From: Bipolaris cookei
Lineage: Eukaryota; Ascomycota; Dothideomycetes; Pleosporales; Pleosporaceae
Direction: 5' to 3'
DNA: 64,000 nt
Assembly (NCBI GenBank): GCA_002286855.1
Contig: NRSV01000018.1
Span: 201,100-265,099, forward strand
The translations under genes were made by a program, and so were the position numbers. How positions within the stretch are numbered: the stretch's first letter is position 1; each line of letters starts with the position of its first letter. The notes beneath the pieces are model-generated. The model ran no database searches. It had not been told where the DNA came from and was given only the letters and a program-made list of their open reading frames with translations. Shown here in pieces: positions 18,026 through 30,821 of the stretch.

Positions 18026-20946
18026 TCAGTAGGATTGAGTCTTGTAAGCATAAAAAAGAAGGGGGGAAACCTGTCGATCATGAAATGGATAAGTGGTAGG
18101 CCCCAAAGCCCTGGATAGCTACGTTGGCTGGTTATGATATCAATGATACCAGGACGCCATGTCCACCTGCGATGAAGCAACACTCCTGATTTCTTGGCTC
18201 CGCTATTGAGAAATTTCAGGCATATAAACATTGTCTCCACATGGTCATCAACAATATTTGTCCATGTTCAAGTAGCGGAGCTCTCTGAGTGAACCTTGTC
18301 TCAAACATGTGACGTAATGTGATTGGTGCACACCGCATCAAATATGGATCTGCTGATTTGCAGTAGTCTCTAGTGGTAATCAAGAGAGAGGAGCATAGAA
18401 AAACAAATCATACACGTCTTCCCAAGACGGCGTCGGAAGGCGGGGTTGAGTTTGGCAGTATGCTGTACATGATCAGGGTCTGAGCAACGCCTACCCTTTC
18501 CCAGCTTCCGCGCGTTTCCATACGAACCTGATATAGTTGTTATTTACGGTTGTGAGCATAGAAAGCACTGAGTAAGCGCTTTCATAGCACAGGTGGAGGC
18601 TTATCAAGCTAATCGACACCGACTTTTGGTAACCGCAGCAGGTATCAGCAAGCTCCCCAACGCGACACCCACAGCTAAGTGGTTATAGAAGTCAGACCGG
18701 CATGCCTCCTTGTGTAACTGCGGTTCTCATCGAAGCGGAGCGGATATCGCGTCTCGAGTGGGACATGTAGCGGGGGTGGTGGGAAGCGAGTAAGCGCCTA
18801 TGGTGAATTGCTTTTGTGTAGAAAGGTACAAGGTCCGTTCCGTAGCCGGTTCACCATGCGGTCCGTCGTAGAGCGAATCTGGAGAGGTATAAGGTTGGTG
18901 CGGCGGATTGTGTCGCGTTACCCAAGGGGCCTGGCTTAGCATTCTATGCAAGTTGGCAGCTTCTACTTACTGTCAAGTGCTGGTAAGTTTCGTTCCACTA
19001 ATGCACGTAATTGCCGCTTCCGAGCAACGACACCCGTCGGGCAGCTGCATCGAATCCTGTCAAAGCACTCAATGATGTCCGTATGCTATCAGCAGGCATC
19101 GTGCGAACTTACACAATGGATATCGCACAGTATGGGAGCATGTCGTCGTCGCCATTGACTTGCTGGGGAGGAGCAGCTATGACCAGACGGCTTCAAGCCA
19201 TCTCCCCAAGCCCTGGGTGGCAGCTCAAGAGAGTGAGAGGCCATGAACAGAGCCTCTTATCCCGTCAAAAGCCATTTACAAGCTTCGATATACGTGGTAC
19301 AGTCGAGGCAAAGCTATCTTTCCCTATTGGGCTTCTCCAAGAGTGTAGAAACGGTGTCGGCGGACTGCGGAGGTCACATCCGAGGCGACGCGTGCTTGGG
19401 GACGAGCGAGTCGAGTGTCTCGTGAGGCTCCGTGCAAGCAAGACTGATGAAAAGCTGGATGAGTTTGGAGTGTACGATGCAGATAAGCCGAACAGCACAT
19501 GATGACATGGTTGGTAGCCGCGCCCGGGACACTTGCTATATTCCAACTGACCTCGCATGACGGCAAAATACAAAGGACGCGTTGAAATTAGGTGAGCAGG
19601 ATGCATGCAATGCATCTGTTGAAGGAAGCTGCGACGTACAAGAGTTTGATATCAGAGGGTGCGGGTGTGGCAGCCGTAACGACATGGATGAGGGGAGTAC
19701 TAATTGCTAGGGTACCATACTTTCGAGGAAGGTGCGTTGGACTGGTCCTTCTTCTTCACCACCATCCTTTCGTCACTCTACTTTTACCATCAGCTTTTCA
19801 TCTTGCCCATCAGTTTGCGGAGTACCAAGGCGTTGAGCCATCTCCATCGTCACCCATCTTTGCACAGGCAGACACGCATCTCCATCCTCCAGCCCGAACA
19901 ACCCTACCCGACCTTTTGCAACAATAAGCCAACGGAAGCCATTCGACACGAGTCCCCATCGATTCTTGCAGACTCCAGGCTTTGGTTGGGGGATAAAATG
20001 AGGCTCCCGGCTTACACTACCGTTGGGCCTACCGATCAGGCATTGGGCAATTGCTCGACTTGATGGATTTTTTGGATGTGCTAACACGTTTGGCGAACTC
20101 AACTGGCAGGAGTGACTTCCCAACTTCTTAGCGGACGACTAACTCACAACGGATGCGCCGTTCGATATGTTGCCTCAAGCTGCGTCGTGGAAAATTGCGC
20201 CGCCTACACACACCACTCCCATGTCGTCCACAGCCCCTGACTTACGAACACGCCAGCCTAGCACGAGCCTTGGACAGGAAAAAAAAGACATGTCCATCTG
20301 TCAGCAATGAGAGAAGGTTGTAAGGAGACAGCACGGAAAATAAAATCAAGGGCAAAATTGAGAAATGTACGAGACACGGCTTTGCACCGCGATTATTCCG
20401 ACTCTTTCTATATTTGACCAGAGACACGACGCACAAAGACAGACAGCTACCACGCCAAGCGAAAGTTGCATGTCGTGTACCAATCACCTACGGATAGCCA
20501 TCATGAGAGGATTGAGAATCGTGGGAAAGCGCAGGCACACGAAGAAAGCGAGACATGTTGAAAGTATGCAAGAGTTGGGCCTAAAAGCGCAAACCCTGAG
20601 CACTGCCTCGGCTACGTACCAAGGCTTTACCACTCAGCAAGGCGTCTGTCCCGCTCGGCGCAGCTGTTTCCAATTGTGCTGCTGTTCAAGGCCATGTTGG
20701 CTGGATATCTATAACCCTTGGGGCTTGTCGGAGCCTGGTGCGACGGCCTCACCAAGAGTATCTCTGCAAAATTCATGACAATTCGTCTCCTCTTGGGGCG
20801 CTCGTCCGAGCTTGCCGGTTCGCTTTGTTCCCATCGGGCCACGTTGCTCCTGGGCTCAGGCTTGGATACCAAGCAGTCGAAAGTTCCGTTGTCGACCATT
20901 GAACACGCACTGTAAAAGAGAGGATTCCTTCGGGGCTGCATAGTTT
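18026..20946. other. Gene-poor intergenic stretch
   Basis: No gene can be supported in these 2.9 kb. The longest frame is 19011-19502 (+, 163 codons). It has an untypical mix of residues, no motif and no convincing splice partner, so I treat it as chance. Other frames at 19592-20063 and 20365-20778 look like shadows too. No repeat or terminal-repeat element was noticed. Confidence 0.45.
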
Positions 20947-21551
20947 CTAAACATCTCGTATTGGATCGTATGGGCGAGTCTCGCTTGGCGAATACTCGGT
21001 TCGCTGTGGGCTCGAAGACTTTACGCTACCGTCTGAAGGTGCTTGGGCAGTGTGGACATGTATTGGCGAACCCGGTCCTGACCCTGAACTCGTACCTGGT
21101 ATTCCTTGTAGCATGCTGCCTGCTTCTGTGCAGTCGTCGAGGTTAGCTAGAGTACGTTTGGACAGAGTTTGCCTACCTGCCCGCCAGGCCACGTCTATAG
21201 GGAGAGTTGCGATTGCACGTACCGTACTTGCGTTGAATATCCCGGAGGAGTTGCGACACGCGCCACTTCAAAATAATCATCTCGACTGGCGGAATACCTT
21301 CAGCACTTAGTCGGGCATTGATCCTCTGCAGCATTTGCTCCTTTTCGTTCGCGGGGATGAGGATCCATCTTTTCCAGTCTGGATGCGCCTCAGCAAGCTG
21401 CCTCGCCTCGTCTTTTGTTATAAACTAGTAATATTAGCCCGGCTTACCCTTGCGACCAGAGCATACTCACGTAAAAACGGTCCCATTGCTCCTGGCTGTG
21501 GTTTGCAGCTGTTCGGGCCTCCTGGACCGTCGCATTTATCCGAATGCTCAT
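20947..21551 (-). CDS. Small conserved-looking protein, three-exon model (176 aa)
   Basis: The model joins 21551-21471, 21424-21223 and 21194-20947. Intron 1 (46 bp) has a GTGAGT donor and a TACTAG acceptor and joins QWDRFY to FITKDEARQLAEAHPDW in frame. The proposed intron 2 is only 28 nt (GTACGT to TATAG), shorter than normal. Without it the protein would end after 110 residues at a TAG at 21175-21173. Exons 1 and 2 look strongly coding: charged, helical, no low complexity, ending LKWRVSQLLRDIQRKY. The third exon is Ser/Pro/Gly-rich and less certain. No domain is recognised and no signal peptide is visible. The gene stands alone in a gene-poor stretch. Confidence 0.6.
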
Positions 21552-24500
21552 AGTGACAGTGCGGCCTGGGACAACGACGCCCAAAGCAATGCTAGCCAGT
21601 CTCTGGATTCACGGAAAGCAAGAGAAGCAAGAGATTTGAGGGCACCGCGGTTCACCCCCCGCTTCGTTCTAGCCTTGGCAGGACTTTGTTTTTGGAGAGG
21701 CTGAGGTGAGGAACTGTGACAGTGCTCGCAGGGCTCGGGCCAGAGAGAGTGTCGGAATCGGCGGTGGCTGAAATGCTTGTGCGTCATATCAACTGGCATC
21801 ATTGGCAGGCAGCAGATTCAGGTAGGAACGACAATTTCTCATGCCTTATTGCTTTTCTACCTCGTCATGCAAGAAGTGGCTTCTCGTGCAATATTGACCT
21901 GGTGGTGAGGCTTCGGACACAACCAGACCAGCTCCCGCCATCGAAATTGATGCCGTACGCCCACCACTTGAATGCCCAAGCACGGACATTCGGTAGCGTT
22001 CGGCAACACGATTGCTCAGTAGTTTCAAACTCGAGGGCGATTGCTATTCTGTTTGCGGCTGGTCATCACAGTCAGGAGTGGCACAAATACAACGCACGCC
22101 ATCTTCTTCGAGCCGCATACAGCCCAAAGCAACCGATCCCGCACGGCCATGTCTGACCAACAAGGAGGCCATCCAGGAGGTGCCAGCATCCTTGTCCGCG
22201 AGCGCCCTCCGCCGCTGCCGAGCGCGGAAAATTCGATACTGTATGCGTTCGGCCGCTACCTGGTCGATCAACCGTGTGCGCGGACCCGGGGTCAGACTTG
22301 GAAGTCTAGGTCACATTTCCGGCCCTAGCCGGCCCGAGCCTCAACGTGCAGCACGTCCCAGGGCCATCCTGGAGAAAAGAATTCAGTGCGTCACAGACGA
22401 CTATTGTGGTTGGAGTGCTCGCTATCCAAGTTTCCCTGGACCATGCCCCCGAATCTAACTCTGAAACGTACCCTGGAATGACGGCTTCCTGACTCCGTCT
22501 AGTACCACCTCACGCTTCCTTTCATGGCCAGCACCAGGGCGATGCTGTGGGGGCATAGCCGGCACGGCAACTTACACCGCGCGCTTTTGGCCTGTTTCAC
22601 ACGCCAAATGCGCCACGACTCGCGTGGGTCTAGCACAGGCACAGGTAATCCCAGACTCGTGGTCATCGTCGTCACACTGTTGCCAGTACTCTGGAGGCGC
22701 CACGCGACAGCACTAAACTCAGATCTTTGACATTTATGCAATGCTACACAGACGTCAGCGCTGCCACGCACAACCAACGCGCGCGTTGTACAGCATACGA
22801 CTGCGTGCGCGATGTCCAGCAAATCGACGTGGACTGCATCATCGAGCGTGGGATTTCCTATATGGTCCATTCCGGATTGGCGCCGTCCTACGTATGCCCA
22901 AAACATCGTGAGCGCCGAACGTCTGTCCGACCATTGGATCAACTTCTCACGTCCACCTTTCACCGCTAATCTCATGGCTTACATCTCCCTGCGTGGCACA
23001 AATTACCCCCACACCAGCACGGCGCTCCGTTGGCCGTATATAACTGCCGTCATAATGCGAGCAATCTGAAGAAATGGGTTGAGTAATGTTCCTCGAGCCT
23101 CGTAAAAGCAATGACATTAAAAGAATAACGGGGATATGGGTTTCCCCGAGGGCCGGCTCATACCCGCTCTTGTGGAGATGAAAGGACCAGGATCGACTGT
23201 TCATTGCCCCTTGTCCTGGTGCCCGATACGAAAACGTCGCGACACAGCCACAGCTCACGGGTCCTAGACACTAGCGATTGGTGTCATATTGGAGTCTTCT
23301 ATACTTTCTTCTTCGAATATTACAAGGAACTTTTGGTACCTGCACCCGCATCTCCACTTTGGCGTGCATGCAGACGTTGACTGCAAGTGCGTTGCTGCAG
23401 CCTTATGTACTTGGAAAAGAGAGCGGCCTGAAGCAGATAGGTGCATATACTTCTTTTCCAAATTTCTTCTCAGTGGCCTTCACCTAGGGTTTTTGCCATT
23501 GCAACAAGCCGATTCGTGCTCATTGTGCACGTCCTTGCCAGTGCCAGATCCGATTACGCAGCTTTTGGTTACGAACATTTTCTGAGTGGTGTATTTGATC
23601 GTTCAGGACTTTCTTTTTTCATGACCATCATTACACTCATTTCGCTATCATGATGCATAACATTAAACGAAAACACTGCTCCAACCACTCCAAAAGCACA
23701 GATCCTTGGGGAATGTAACATACTCTCCGTGCGATGTGCCGTCGTACTCACAATCATCTTCTCACAATGCGGTTTTGTCACAAGTCTGAGATAGCACGCT
23801 TAAGCAGCTGCACCAGATGCATTAGAGGTTTTTCTTCCGATAGCCGCATCATTCCAATTTGCGAGGATGCTTAACTCTAACCACACAGAACCGATCTTTG
23901 CCATATATAGCCAACTAGTCAATGTACGAAAACTTACCGTGTACGGAACGGGAACTAAAGCCTGTGTCCAAAGCCGGTCAGCACTCAGAAAAGACAAGAG
24001 CCATTGCAACCAGGGCGACCGCTGATCTGGTACCAATCGGGTTGGCAGGCATTACTGTTTGAGAATATCGATATGAAATTCACAGAAAAGTTCGAGCGCT
24101 CATGTCATGCTAATACAGTTGTGGAAACCCAGACTGTAGACGTTTCAGTCAATACATACTACTAACCGAGTTGCGTCGATTGCATTCTATTTCTGGTACG
24201 AACCTTGCTCGTTGTTATCAGCAGTCTGAGACCGGTCGTCTTGTTAACGACTAGGGCTCCAACCTATTTACTGTGCTAGGATGTGATCTCCGGACTTGCA
24301 GCAAGGATTCTTAACCGCGGTGAAATTCTACACTTTCGTTTTCACATGTATGCTTGGCAATACTCGAATTCTACAACGGTAATTCTTTAATGCACCAATT
24401 ATTAGTATTATAGTATAACATGGACTGCTATATGACGCCACAACTTGTAGAACTTGTTCTGCTCCATGAAGGAGAAGCATACAATATGAGGTCATTTGGA

Positions 24501-24622
24501 GCGGGGCATGCGATGCTGCCTTGTATCGAGTACTTATGGATGCAGTTAGTAAAATACAACATGTTTCTTTCTTTGAAGAGACTACGACATAGGCCCAAGG
24601 AGCAAACACTGGACTTATAATC
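21552..24622. other. Gene-poor intergenic stretch
   Basis: About 3 kb without a supported gene. A frame near 22150-22328 (+) starts ATG in a fair context and reads MSDQQGGHPGGASILV, which could be a first exon, but no convincing second exon follows. A 158-codon frame at 22499-22975 (-) has no motif. The last 150 bases before 24623 are the probable mannanase promoter. Confidence 0.4.
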
Positions 24623-25861
24623 ATGAAACTACTTCCAATACTCTTTCTGACCATAACTGCTACTGCACTGCCAGCATCAGTCGATGTTTCTGCCCGAGCA
24701 TCCATTTCAAAAGCTGACGGCCTAAAGTTCAATATCGATGGCACAACCAAATACTATGCCGGTACAAACTCGTACTGGATGCCCTTTTTAACCAACGACA
24801 CCGACGTCGACATCATCATGAGCCACCTCGCCACCTCCGGCACCAAGATCCTCAGAGTATGGGGCTTCAACGACGTAGACGGCGAGCCTGATCCCTCCAG
24901 CGTCTACTTCCAATCCTTCTCCGGCTCCAGCGCCACCATCAACACGGGCGCAAACGGCCTCCAACGCCTCGACGCCGTCATCGCCTCCGCCTCAACCTAC
25001 GGCATAAAACTAATCATCCCCTTTGTAAACAACTGGCAAGACTATGGCGGCATGCACGCCTACTTCCGCGCCTCCGGTGTCCTCATCAATGCGCAGTGGT
25101 ACACCAAGGCTAAATGCCAGGCCATGTACCAGGCCTACATCGCCGTCGTCATATCGCGGTACCGCGACTCGCCCGCGATTTTCGCATGGGAGCTCGCCAA
25201 CGAGCCGCGATGCAGATTGTGTCCTACGTCCATACTTACAAACTGGATCAGGCAGACGAGCGATTACATTCGCTCGCTGGACCCTGAACACATGATTGCT
25301 GTAGGCGATGAAGGATTTGGACTTGAAGGCGGTGCGTGGTTTGCGTATCCATACTGGTACATCGAAGGAATAGACTGGGCTGCTAATCTTGCTCTTCCGA
25401 ATATTTCGTTTGGCACGTTCCATTTGTATCCCGCGCATTGGCTTGTTGGCGGCTCGTTTGGCAACGAGTGGATCAGGTTGCATGCGGAGGTTTGTGCATG
25501 GCTTGGGAAACCGTGTTTGCTGGAGGAATATGGGGTTTCAAAGAGGGAAGAGCAGTGTGCAGTGGAAGGGGCATGGCAAGAGACGAGTTTGGGGCTGGGG
25601 GAAGTTGGTATGGCGGGGGACTTGTTTTGGCAGCTAGGAGATACGGTGGTGAGTACGGGCGAGGCGACACATGATGATGGGTTTACGGTTTATTATGGGA
25701 GTGAGGAGTGGAAGTGTTTGGTTGATAGGCATCTTGAAGCTATTGGGCGAGAAAGGAGCGTGGTGGGCCTCTCGTATTTTTCACATAAAGGTACAGAAAG
25801 AAGCGTAGTCGTTATCCTAACTCGTTCCGCGCGCGAGGCTCTTATGCGCAGTAATATTTAA
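24623..25861 (+). CDS. Secreted GH5 endo-1,4-beta-mannosidase
   Basis: A single-exon, 412-residue protein with an N-terminal signal peptide (about residues 1-16, hydrophobic LLPILFLTITATALPA) and a GH5 barrel. YAGTNSYWMPF and KILRVWGFNDV mark the first strands. The acid/base Glu lies in WELANEPRC (E194) and the nucleophile in LLEEYG (E302), with Trp-rich substrate loops between. This is the subfamily-7 pattern typical of fungal mannanases, which cut beta-1,4 links in mannans and galactomannans of plant cell walls outside the cell. The barrel seems complete by about residue 375, and the last ~35 residues (after HLEAIG) are unusual and may include read-through of a lost stop or 3' intron. There is no carbohydrate-binding module. 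The stop is at 25859-25861. Confidence 0.9.
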   Translation: MKLLPILFLTITATALPASVDVSARASISKADGLKFNIDGTTKYYAGTNSYWMPFLTNDTDVDIIMSHLATSGTKILRVWGFNDVDGEPDPSSVYFQSFSGSSATINTGANGLQRLDAVIASASTYGIKLIIPFVNNWQDYGGMHAYFRASGVLINAQWYTKAKCQAMYQAYIAVVISRYRDSPAIFAWELANEPRCRLCPTSILTNWIRQTSDYIRSLDPEHMIAVGDEGFGLEGGAWFAYPYWYIEGIDWAANLALPNISFGTFHLYPAHWLVGGSFGNEWIRLHAEVCAWLGKPCLLEEYGVSKREEQCAVEGAWQETSLGLGEVGMAGDLFWQLGDTVVSTGEATHDDGFTVYYGSEEWKCLVDRHLEAIGRERSVVGLSYFSHKGTERSVVVILTRSAREALMRSNI

Positions 25862-26880
25862 GGCCCCAATTACTATGTTTTTCTTCGGAGAGAGTAAGAG
25901 TGCGCCTATCTGCGTCTATGTAGAGTCCCCTTCTTCTCAAAACGATAATCGGTCGCGCCTTTTTCTGACGTCAAGTTCGCTAAAAGGAGGGGCTCTGTGG
26001 CACTGACCACCAATATTCTCAGCTGTAATGTACTACCGTACGACTACGCCACATCGATTACTGTAAGCAAGGGATTCAACTGTGCATCCCCCCCACGAAC
26101 CAACACCCTTCATTTCCGCTTACAAGTACCTTTGCACAGCCCGGCCCGCTGGGTCTTTTATTTGCCCCGTTTACTCGGTGCACGTAGCAAATTCCTAAAG
26201 GAGGCACACAGCACCGTCTGACGGGTATCGCGTAGTCAAGATGCTCACAAAGCGTAAGGCCAGCTACGCACTACCGCTTTACCGGCCCATGAGCGGGGGC
26301 CACAAACCCAGGCCCGGACAAAGACCAGATCTCGTCTGGAATGTTGCGGTCTAGGAAAGGCGTGGGTATGATATTTTGGGGCTAGACGTGCCTTAGGCGC
26401 CACAAAGACGCAGTCTTACAGCAGCACGCAGCACGCAGCACGCAGCACGCAGCAAGCAGTTGCCCGTCGAGCGCCAGAGCTGAAAAAGGTGCACAGGATT
26501 GGTGGTGGAACAATAATTACTAGTAGTCTTGCGGTAATCCCCCGCCAACCCTAGCTTCTCAGCCGGGAAGCGGCTGAACGCTACATACCTCTTTTCTCTC
26601 CATTGCTGATTCTCGATCTTTTACCCGAAACCAACCCTTTGTTTCTTTCTAATCTATGGTTGTGAAACCATACTTGTCACCCCCTACTATCGCCTGTTGA
26701 GCCACACATGTCCAGCCCTTGGTTCTAACAGGGACTTTGTCTACCAAAAACATACGAGCTCGACACAGGCCACCTACTAATGCGCGCTGCCGCTTTTGCG
26801 TCTGTAAAACCAGGCTGAAAAGCACGCAAAAAGAGAACCCGTAAAGAAACAAGGCGTAGGAATATATACGCTGGCATACA
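25862..26880. other. Intergenic with short tandem repeat
   Basis: No gene is supported. The last ~150 bases form the leader of the membrane-protein gene. A tandem repeat lies at 26421-26455. Confidence 0.5.
26421..26455. repeat. Heptamer tandem repeat (GCAGCAC)5
   Basis: Five consecutive 7-bp units of GCAGCAC, the last with one change (GCAGCAA). It lies in the intergenic region about 430 bp upstream of the membrane-protein start. Confidence 0.85.
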
Positions 26881-29800
26881 ATGGCAGACCGTCGACCGCT
26901 TATTCAAGAGACGCCGGATCTCTCAGAGGGCTCTGATAACACTCCCGCGTTACCGTCTCTTGGCTTCTCTAATAACTCTCATACCCTTGGAGTCACTGGC
27001 GTTTCGCCCACACGACCAGGCTACGTTCGCTACCAGAGCGACTCGACGGCTGTGAGTCGCAACACGCCGAGTATCGTGCAAGAAGAAGATGAAGAAGAAG
27101 ACGAAGGCGACATTGCGCAAAGTTTTCAACAGGGAAGCAAAGATACCGGGCTAGGAATCGCTACCACTGCTACCAGCGCCGTACCTCAGGCCGCCAGACG
27201 CGTCAGTATCCAGCCTTTCCCCCGTCGAGCCGCTGGCCCTGGACCCAAAAGTCCGCCAACAAAGAGCGCAGGACCGCTCTCACCCCTCAGCGCTACAGAC
27301 CCTTATTTTGGCCATTTTCCGAGGAGCTCAGCAGAGTCAACACCGGATCTCCGCCGAGAAAGGTTCAGTCCTGAGGTTGGGAGAGCGAGTCCCGTAGGCT
27401 CGTATGAGGAATTCCGCCATGGAATCTTGAAGAATGTGAAGCAGAATAGCAGCACAAGCGTGAATGACTACGAGAACTATATTCAGTCGTCGGATGCGCA
27501 GAGATTGAGGGGCGGTGGCGCAGCGCCCTCGATTAAGTCGGCGTACGAGAATGATTTCCACCCTGTGCACGAGTGTCCGACGACAAAGGACTTTTATCAT
27601 CCAAAGTTTACTTGGCTGAACTTGTCGATTTTCACTATTTGTCTCTTTTCTTGCGTCTTTTCTGGTATCTTTTTGGCGCTTGCAATCCGCGCCCCACACT
27701 ATGGACGGCGCATAACTAGTCATGGACCTATCACCCCGTCTGATGCCATCTTGATCACGACTGTCATGGCAAAGTTGATCGAGCTATCGTTTGTCACGGC
27801 TTTTGTCACTTTCCTCGGGCAAGTGCTCAGTCGACGAGCATTTATGAAAGACCACGGCCGCGGCGTCACGCTCTCGGAACTCAGCATGTGGCGATGGGTA
27901 GTTCAGCCAGGCACGCTGATCACATCGTGGGAATCTGCCAAATATGCTGGCCTCTCCTTTCTGGGGATAATGAGCTTACTAAGCGCTATACTAGCTACAT
28001 TGTATTCTTCTGCTGCCGCATCACTAGTACAACCAATGTTGCGAGATGGGAACTGGGATAATGGTCTCGTGTTGGCTGGCCGTGTCAAGAGCGACTTTGC
28101 CAATATCAATTACCTCAAGCAAATGTGCGAGACGCCTATTCGCACAGATAAGGCGCACCAGGGCGAAACGTGCGTGCAGCTGGAACACGCGGGCCAGGGC
28201 TACCATAACTTTCAGCGCTACCTGTCCGACTGGGATGTTGCTGCTCGAAACGGAAATGGGAGTTCGGATTTGCGGCTGAGGCCGCAGGGATTTGGGCTCT
28301 TGTATGAGAATACGACTGTGACGGGCCAGTGGATCAATATTATTAACACAACGGAGGTGTCGAAGAAGCATGGTCGTGTGATTAACAACATCACAATGGC
28401 GATGCCGCATGCGGGTGTGTTTGCAGCGGCACGGGATGAGCGCAACGGGATACTGCAGCCGGCAGAACTTAATTCGGAAGGGACGTATTCGCTACGGGCG
28501 GCGGTGCCGTCGCCTGTGATTAATGTTTTGTGTGTTAATTTGAACAAGACGGAGCTGGCGCCACTCGTGTACAGCGAATGGCCAAACGATGATACTGTCA
28601 ACATCACCACATGGGTCACTACGCCAGGCATCAGAGATAGAGCAAGTACGCAGAACAAGACGGTAGTCGATGAGCTGTTTGGATGGAACGGCAGTGATCC
28701 AACAACGCTAAACTGGCCTCCAGTGTTTGGGAGGTACCCAATCCCCTTCAACACAATACTCAATCATACAAGCAATGCATGGGGCCGGCCGGCGATTTAC
28801 CTGCTCGGCCAAGGCGGACCAGATGACATGGGTGTAGACGGGACGGGCATCTACTCTGTATGCAAGCTTCAAGTCTCCATTGCGCCTGGGTGCAGCACAC
28901 GTCACAACGTAACGGGGTCCGGGGGGACAATGGAAGCACTGTGCGAAGACCCAAAGGATAAAATGGCGTTTCGAGAAACAGGAGAAACACCGAGCAAAAA
29001 CACGTTTGGCGTGGCTAATTGGCGCGATGTCGGGACAGACTGGGCGAATAGCCTTTCGCTAGGCACCGGACTCATGGATGCAAATGCGAGCACGTCGAGG
29101 GTGCTGACGCAGTTCATTCTCAAGCCGAGTAATCCTGATCCAGACAATCTTGAAGTCGATCTAAGTCGTGCGCTGCCGAGTATGGCAGAAGCGCTAGCGG
29201 TGCTGTCGAGTTGTACGCTATTGTTGAGTATGGTGGATACGCCGTTTGTGACTACATGGGTACGTGAGTTTTAATATGTAATGAGACGCAAGATATCTGA
29301 CGCTCGTCACAGGATTATACGCATCCCGCGCTGGATGAGTACCAGACACAATACTTTAATGCGTCACTCAAGGCCCAACAGTACGCATCGGGGGGCATGC
29401 CCGGAGCCTCCAAAGCTTGGGTCATTATTCTCGCGCTAGTCTTTGTCATGAACATTTTTGTCCTCGTCTACTTCACCCTGCACCGCGGTCTCGTGACAGA
29501 CTTTTCCGAGCCGCCCAACCTATTTGCACTGGCAGTCAACTCGCCTCCCTCGCATGTGCTCGCCGGCTCGTGTGGTGGCGGGCCCCAGGGCAAGCAGTAC
29601 GGGGTGAACTGGTTCGTCAACCACGAGGGCAGCCATCTGTACATGGAACCAGGTGAGAAAGCACCTCTAATGGGCGGATATGAAGAGGGTCATGTGCATA
29701 CACAAGCAGCTGGTCAGGGCATGGGCAGAGGGGTCAGCGGTTTCATGGCGTCAGTGACAGAAACGGTGAAACGTGGGCTGGGGCTCAGAATAGAACAGAG

Positions 29801-29960
29801 GCCAGCCAAGCTGGGGGCGGTTAGTGCCGTCGAGAGTTTCCGGCCGGCAGTTAATACACTGAGACGGGGCAGCATGGCGTCGAACTATGAGATGGAAGAC
29901 GGGCTGACGAGGACACGGCGGCAGTACCAGAAGCTGTCGAAGAGGAGGAGCGTGCTGTGA
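26881..29960 (+). CDS. Large fungal multi-pass membrane protein (1,008 aa), function unknown
   Basis: Two exons (26881-29259, 29313-29960) are joined by a 53-bp phase-0 intron (GTACGT to CACAG). The N-terminal ~240 residues are polar, Ser/Pro-rich and acidic in one patch, and presumably cytosolic. Hydrophobic segments lie at about residues 242-268, 293-318 and 355-385. A loop of ~380 residues with many N-glycosylation sequons (NTTEV, NITM, NKTE, NITT, NGSD and others) follows, and two further segments lie near 770-790 and 828-850. The C-terminal tail of ~155 residues is cytosolic-like. The topology and glycosylated loop suggest a plasma-membrane or secretory-pathway protein with a large lumenal/extracellular domain. 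I recognise the type as widespread in filamentous ascomycetes but know no assigned function. The gene is intact. Confidence 0.85.
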
Positions 29961-30821
29961 AGGGACGGGATGGGTACATGTCATGTTATGTCGTGTAGTG
30001 CAATGTACTTACATGCAGCATAGAGCCTATTTGTTTCCCCAGATTAACACTGGGGGCTCCCTGGCCGGGCGGGCGGGCTGGAGACGGGAGCGGTGGTGTC
30101 AGGAGCAGGAGTGGAAGGGTGCAAGTGAATGTCGGCGGGGCCCGGAGGCCGGCTCGGGAAGCTTGGCGGATTGGGGATAGACGGGCAGGAATAAGCGAGT
30201 GGTTCGGCGCCTAGGCCTTGATGGGCAGGCCAGGTGGGCGGTCGTGTGTCTTTGTCGTCTGGGCCTGGGCGGCGCCCGTAGTCTGTCTGGCTGGCATGTG
30301 AACATGGAACTTCTCATGCGCGCATCCGCCCGACTTACCTTCACCACTGCCCTCTGCGCCCAAGCACCCCCCGTGAGCCACGCCCCCCGCCTCGCTGTCG
30401 CCTGCTGAGCAAGCTGCTGGATATGCCCCGCCCCTTAGATATACCAAAAACCTGACCCCGACGCGGCGCCGCCAGCAGTCATAGTCACAGCCACAACAGA
30501 AGCCACTGCCATTGCGATCCGCCCTTCTTCTTCACGTCATACCGCGCCAAACACTTCCCAACAGCGCCCCAATAGCCTCAATCGCAGAGCCTCGCACCAC
30601 CATCGCCGCTGGACCGGCCCGCCGAATGCGCTAATCTTGTCTCCGCCCCCGGCCATTCGCCCTCGTCCCTCACCCCTCGTCCCTCGTCCTCACCACTCTC
30701 CACTCTCCACTCTCAACCCCCCGTCCCATCCCTCTGCCCGCCCTCCAACCTGGCGGCACTGTCGGACCAGTCGTTCGCGGGGCTCGCGGGTGCTACGGCC
30801 ACAGGCCTCCCTCGTCCCGCT
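29961..30821. other. GC-rich intergenic / leader of bHLH gene
   Basis: The stretch is GC-rich, with C/T-rich runs from about 30500 to 30760 on the + strand. It holds the 3' end of the membrane-protein gene and the promoter and long leader of the bHLH gene. A coding-like frame without ATG (LAALSDQSFAGLAG) runs through 30750-30820 and may belong to the bHLH gene's first exon. Confidence 0.45.

Noticed and set aside
19011..19502. 163-codon + strand frame in the gene-poor island
   Set aside because: No motif, atypical composition, no good splice partner; frames of this length are expected by chance in 6 kb of both strands at this base composition.
22499..22975. 158-codon - strand frame
   Set aside because: No domain, no start context and no splice signals that extend it; no compositional sign of coding.
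23800..24036. Short - strand frames with a signal-peptide-like start just upstream
   Set aside because: An ATG at about 24050 would give a hydrophobic N-terminus but hits a stop after 24 codons, and the only possible introns are about 23 nt.
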